Origin: DATKCJ01 sp035513275
GTDB lineage: Bacteria > Verrucomicrobiota > Verrucomicrobiia > Opitutales > Opitutaceae
NCBI GenBank assembly: GCA_035513275.1
Contig: DATKCJ010000154.1
Location: 1 to 5,715, forward strand
Length of the DNA stretch: 5,715 nucleotides
Direction of reading: 5' to 3'
The notes beneath the pieces were generated by a model. That model saw only the letters and a list, made by a program, of their open reading frames with translations. It had not been told where the DNA came from and searched no databases. The first letter of the stretch is position 1, and each line of letters begins with the position of its first letter. Shown here piece by piece: positions 3,978 to 5,715 of the stretch. The position numbers and the translations under genes are program-made.

Positions 3978-5715
3978 TCAACACAAGCTCACGGGATCGA
4001 CATCGATCATTTGTGAGACGCCGTCGGGCCAGGCGAATTCCTTCTGCATTCGCACGAGCTCGGGCACGATCTTTGTGACCTGCGCGGCGAGATACCAGAC
4101 TTGGAAACGCCACTCGCCCTCGACGCGCTCGATCGGCGCCGGCGCGGGCCCGCGGATCTCGAGCTTGCCGGCGAGCTCGCGCTCGACCTGCCGCGTCCAC
4201 GCCTCCGCGACAAACTTCACCTTGTCGACGTTCTGCCCGCGGAACAGGTGGTGCACGAGATGACGGAACGGCGGATATCCGAACTGCTCACGCATCTTCA
4301 CCTCGGTCTCGATGAAACCATCGAAGTCATTGTGACGCGCGAACTGTATCGCCGCCGCCTGCGGCGTGAACGTCTGCACAAACACCTCCCCTTCCCGGTC
4401 GCCACGACCCGATCGCCCCGCGACCTGCAGCAGTAGCTGAAACGTCCGCTCCTGCGCGCGAAAATCCGGCACGTGCATCGAGATGTCGGCATCGACCAGG
4501 CCGACGAGCGTCACGTTCGGGAAGTCGAGTCCCTTGCCGATCATCTGCGTGCCGACGAGCACGTCGATCTTGCCGAGTCGGAACTCGCCGAGGATTTCAC
4601 GGAAACGGTTCTTCTTGCCCATCGTGTCGGCATCCATCCGCACGACGCGCGCCGTTGGAAGGACTTGTTTGAGCGCCTCCTCGACCTTCTGAGTGCCCGT
4701 ACCACGCCAGCGGATCTTCGGCGAGCGGCATTTCGGGCAGACAAGCGGCGACGGGCGCTCCGCACCGCAAAGGTGACACTTCAATGTCTCGTCGGATCGG
4801 TGATACGTCATCGACACGCTGCACTGATCGCACTCCGCGAAGTAACCGCACTCGGTGCAAAGCATCGCGGATGAAAATCCGCGCCGGTTGATGAACAGGA
4901 TCGATTGCTCGCGTTTCTTCAACCGGTCGGAGAGCCCGTCGATGAGCACGCGTGAGAGTGTCGCCGGCGCGCGGCTCTTCTGGAACTCGCGCCGCATGTC
5001 GACCACGTGCATGCGCGGCATGATGCGGTTGTCGATGCGCACGGGAAGCCGGTCGATCTTGTAGCGGCCGCGGCGCACATTCTGGATCGACTCGATCGAC
5101 GGCGTCGCCGAGCCGAGCACGCAGACGGCGCGGTTGAGCTTCGCACGGTAGACCGCAACATCGCGGCCGTGGTAGCGAGGCGTCTCGTCCTGCTTGTAGG
5201 CGGGCTCGTGCTCCTCGTCGACGATCACGAGCCGCAAGTTCTGCACGGGCGCAAACACTGCGGAGCGCGCGCCGACGACCACGCGCGCCTCACCCGACGC
5301 GAGCGCGAGCCACCCATCGAGCCGCTCGCCCTCGCTGAGGTGACTGTGCCAGACGACGACCTTGTGGCCGCCGAGTCCCTCGAGCCTACCTCGCATCCGC
5401 GCGACCGTCTGTGGCGTGAGCGCGACCTCGGGCACGAGATAGATTCCGCCGCCGCCCGCCTTCAGGACTGCGTCGAGAGCGTGGAGATAGACCTCGGTCT
5501 TGCCGGAGCCGGTGACGCCATGAAGCAGGTGCACGCCGAACTTTCCCGTCGCGATGCCCGCATCGATCGAGGCGACCGCGGCGACCTGATCGGAATTGAG
5601 CACAGGTGGCAGCGTCGGCACGGCCTCGGCGTTGGAGATTTCATCGCGGTAGGCGATCCGCTCGATCCGATGGGCGACTTCGCGAAGCGCGCCGCGCTTG
5701 ACGAGCGCCGCACTG
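3978..5715 (-). CDS. priA: Primosomal replication-restart helicase PriA (N-terminus missing)
   Basis: The frame is open to the right edge (first full codon 5712-5714) and ends at TGA 3978-3980, giving 578 C-terminal residues. PriA is a 3'-5' superfamily 2 helicase that recognises stalled forks and loads the replicative helicase. Numbering from the window edge, Walker A is GVTGSGKT (66-73), Walker B is DEEH (166-169) followed by the PriA-typical PRYHGRDVAVYRA, and motif III is LGSATPS. All eight zinc-binding cysteines are present as CTEC, CDQC, CHLC and CPKC (286-329). GTGTQKVEE, VGTQMIGKG (387-395), VDADISMHVPDFRAQERTF and QVAGRSGRG (430-438) complete the helicase core. The end, MIDVDPVSLC, matches the usual PriA C-terminus. 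Full-length PriA is about 730 residues, so roughly 150 residues, including the DNA 3'-end-binding domain, lie outside the window. The GTG at 5621 is internal: the frame upstream (LVKRGALREV) continues PriA-like sequence. No catalytic residue is missing. Confidence 0.97.
   Translation of the reverse strand, partial: SAALVKRGALREVAHRIERIAYRDEISNAEAVPTLPPVLNSDQVAAVASIDAGIATGKFGVHLLHGVTGSGKTEVYLHALDAVLKAGGGGIYLVPEVALTPQTVARMRGRLEGLGGHKVVVWHSHLSEGERLDGWLALASGEARVVVGARSAVFAPVQNLRLVIVDEEHEPAYKQDETPRYHGRDVAVYRAKLNRAVCVLGSATPSIESIQNVRRGRYKIDRLPVRIDNRIMPRMHVVDMRREFQKSRAPATLSRVLIDGLSDRLKKREQSILFINRRGFSSAMLCTECGYFAECDQCSVSMTYHRSDETLKCHLCGAERPSPLVCPKCRSPKIRWRGTGTQKVEEALKQVLPTARVVRMDADTMGKKNRFREILGEFRLGKIDVLVGTQMIGKGLDFPNVTLVGLVDADISMHVPDFRAQERTFQLLLQVAGRSGRGDREGEVFVQTFTPQAAAIQFARHNDFDGFIETEVKMREQFGYPPFRHLVHHLFRGQNVDKVKFVAEAWTRQVERELAGKLEIRGPAPAPIERVEGEWRFQVWYLAAQVTKIVPELVRMQKEFAWPDGVSQMIDVDPVSLC

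Noticed and set aside
1..5715. CRISPR array, tRNA, rRNA, insertion sequence or defence system
   Set aside because: No regularly spaced long repeats, no tRNA-like cloverleaf, no transposase or nuclease motifs were seen on either strand. The repeats found are short and irregular.

Overview
The window is GC-rich bacterial chromosome with four clear protein-coding genes, one gene fragment at the left edge and one weak small-ORF candidate. The gene set (a contractile-tail sheath protein, a DUF1080 secreted protein, an SGNH/GDSL hydrolase, the murein-recycling ligase Mpl, and PriA) and the style of the intergenic repeats (CCTTCGT-type 9-mers followed by CATCCGTGTCC-type units) suggest a Verrucomicrobiota bacterium, perhaps Opitutales/Opitutaceae. 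That assignment is an inference from style, not a database result. A meso-DAP Gram-negative-type cell wall is implied by Mpl.

Layout. Positions 2-247 (+) hold the last 81 residues of a phage-type tail sheath protein. A DUF1080 secreted protein follows 12 bases later at 260-895 (+). Positions 896-1539 form a long gene-poor gap. It contains a possible 84-residue ORF (990-1244, -), a nested inverted repeat (1366-1410) and a composite short-unit repeat (1421-1519). The rest is a minus-strand run read right to left: priA (5714-3978, N-terminus outside the window), an SGNH/GDSL hydrolase (3898-3206) and mpl (3057-1540). The 79- and 148-base gaps between them carry hairpins and repeat-like sequence, not coding sequence.

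Function. Mpl salvages the cell-wall tripeptide, PriA restarts stalled replication forks, and the GDSL and DUF1080 proteins look exported and probably act on carbohydrate esters or glycans. These are mostly housekeeping or solitary genes with no obvious shared pathway. The tail sheath may be the end of a contractile injection or prophage locus lying to the left.

No convincing new multi-gene system is visible. The observations most worth a second look are an in-frame insertion of about 40 residues in Mpl whose DNA carries an AT-rich palindrome, the repeat-filled gap at 896-1539, the tail sheath gene directly followed by a DUF1080 gene, and the unassigned small ORF. No sigma-70-type promoter or U-tract terminator could be supported anywhere.
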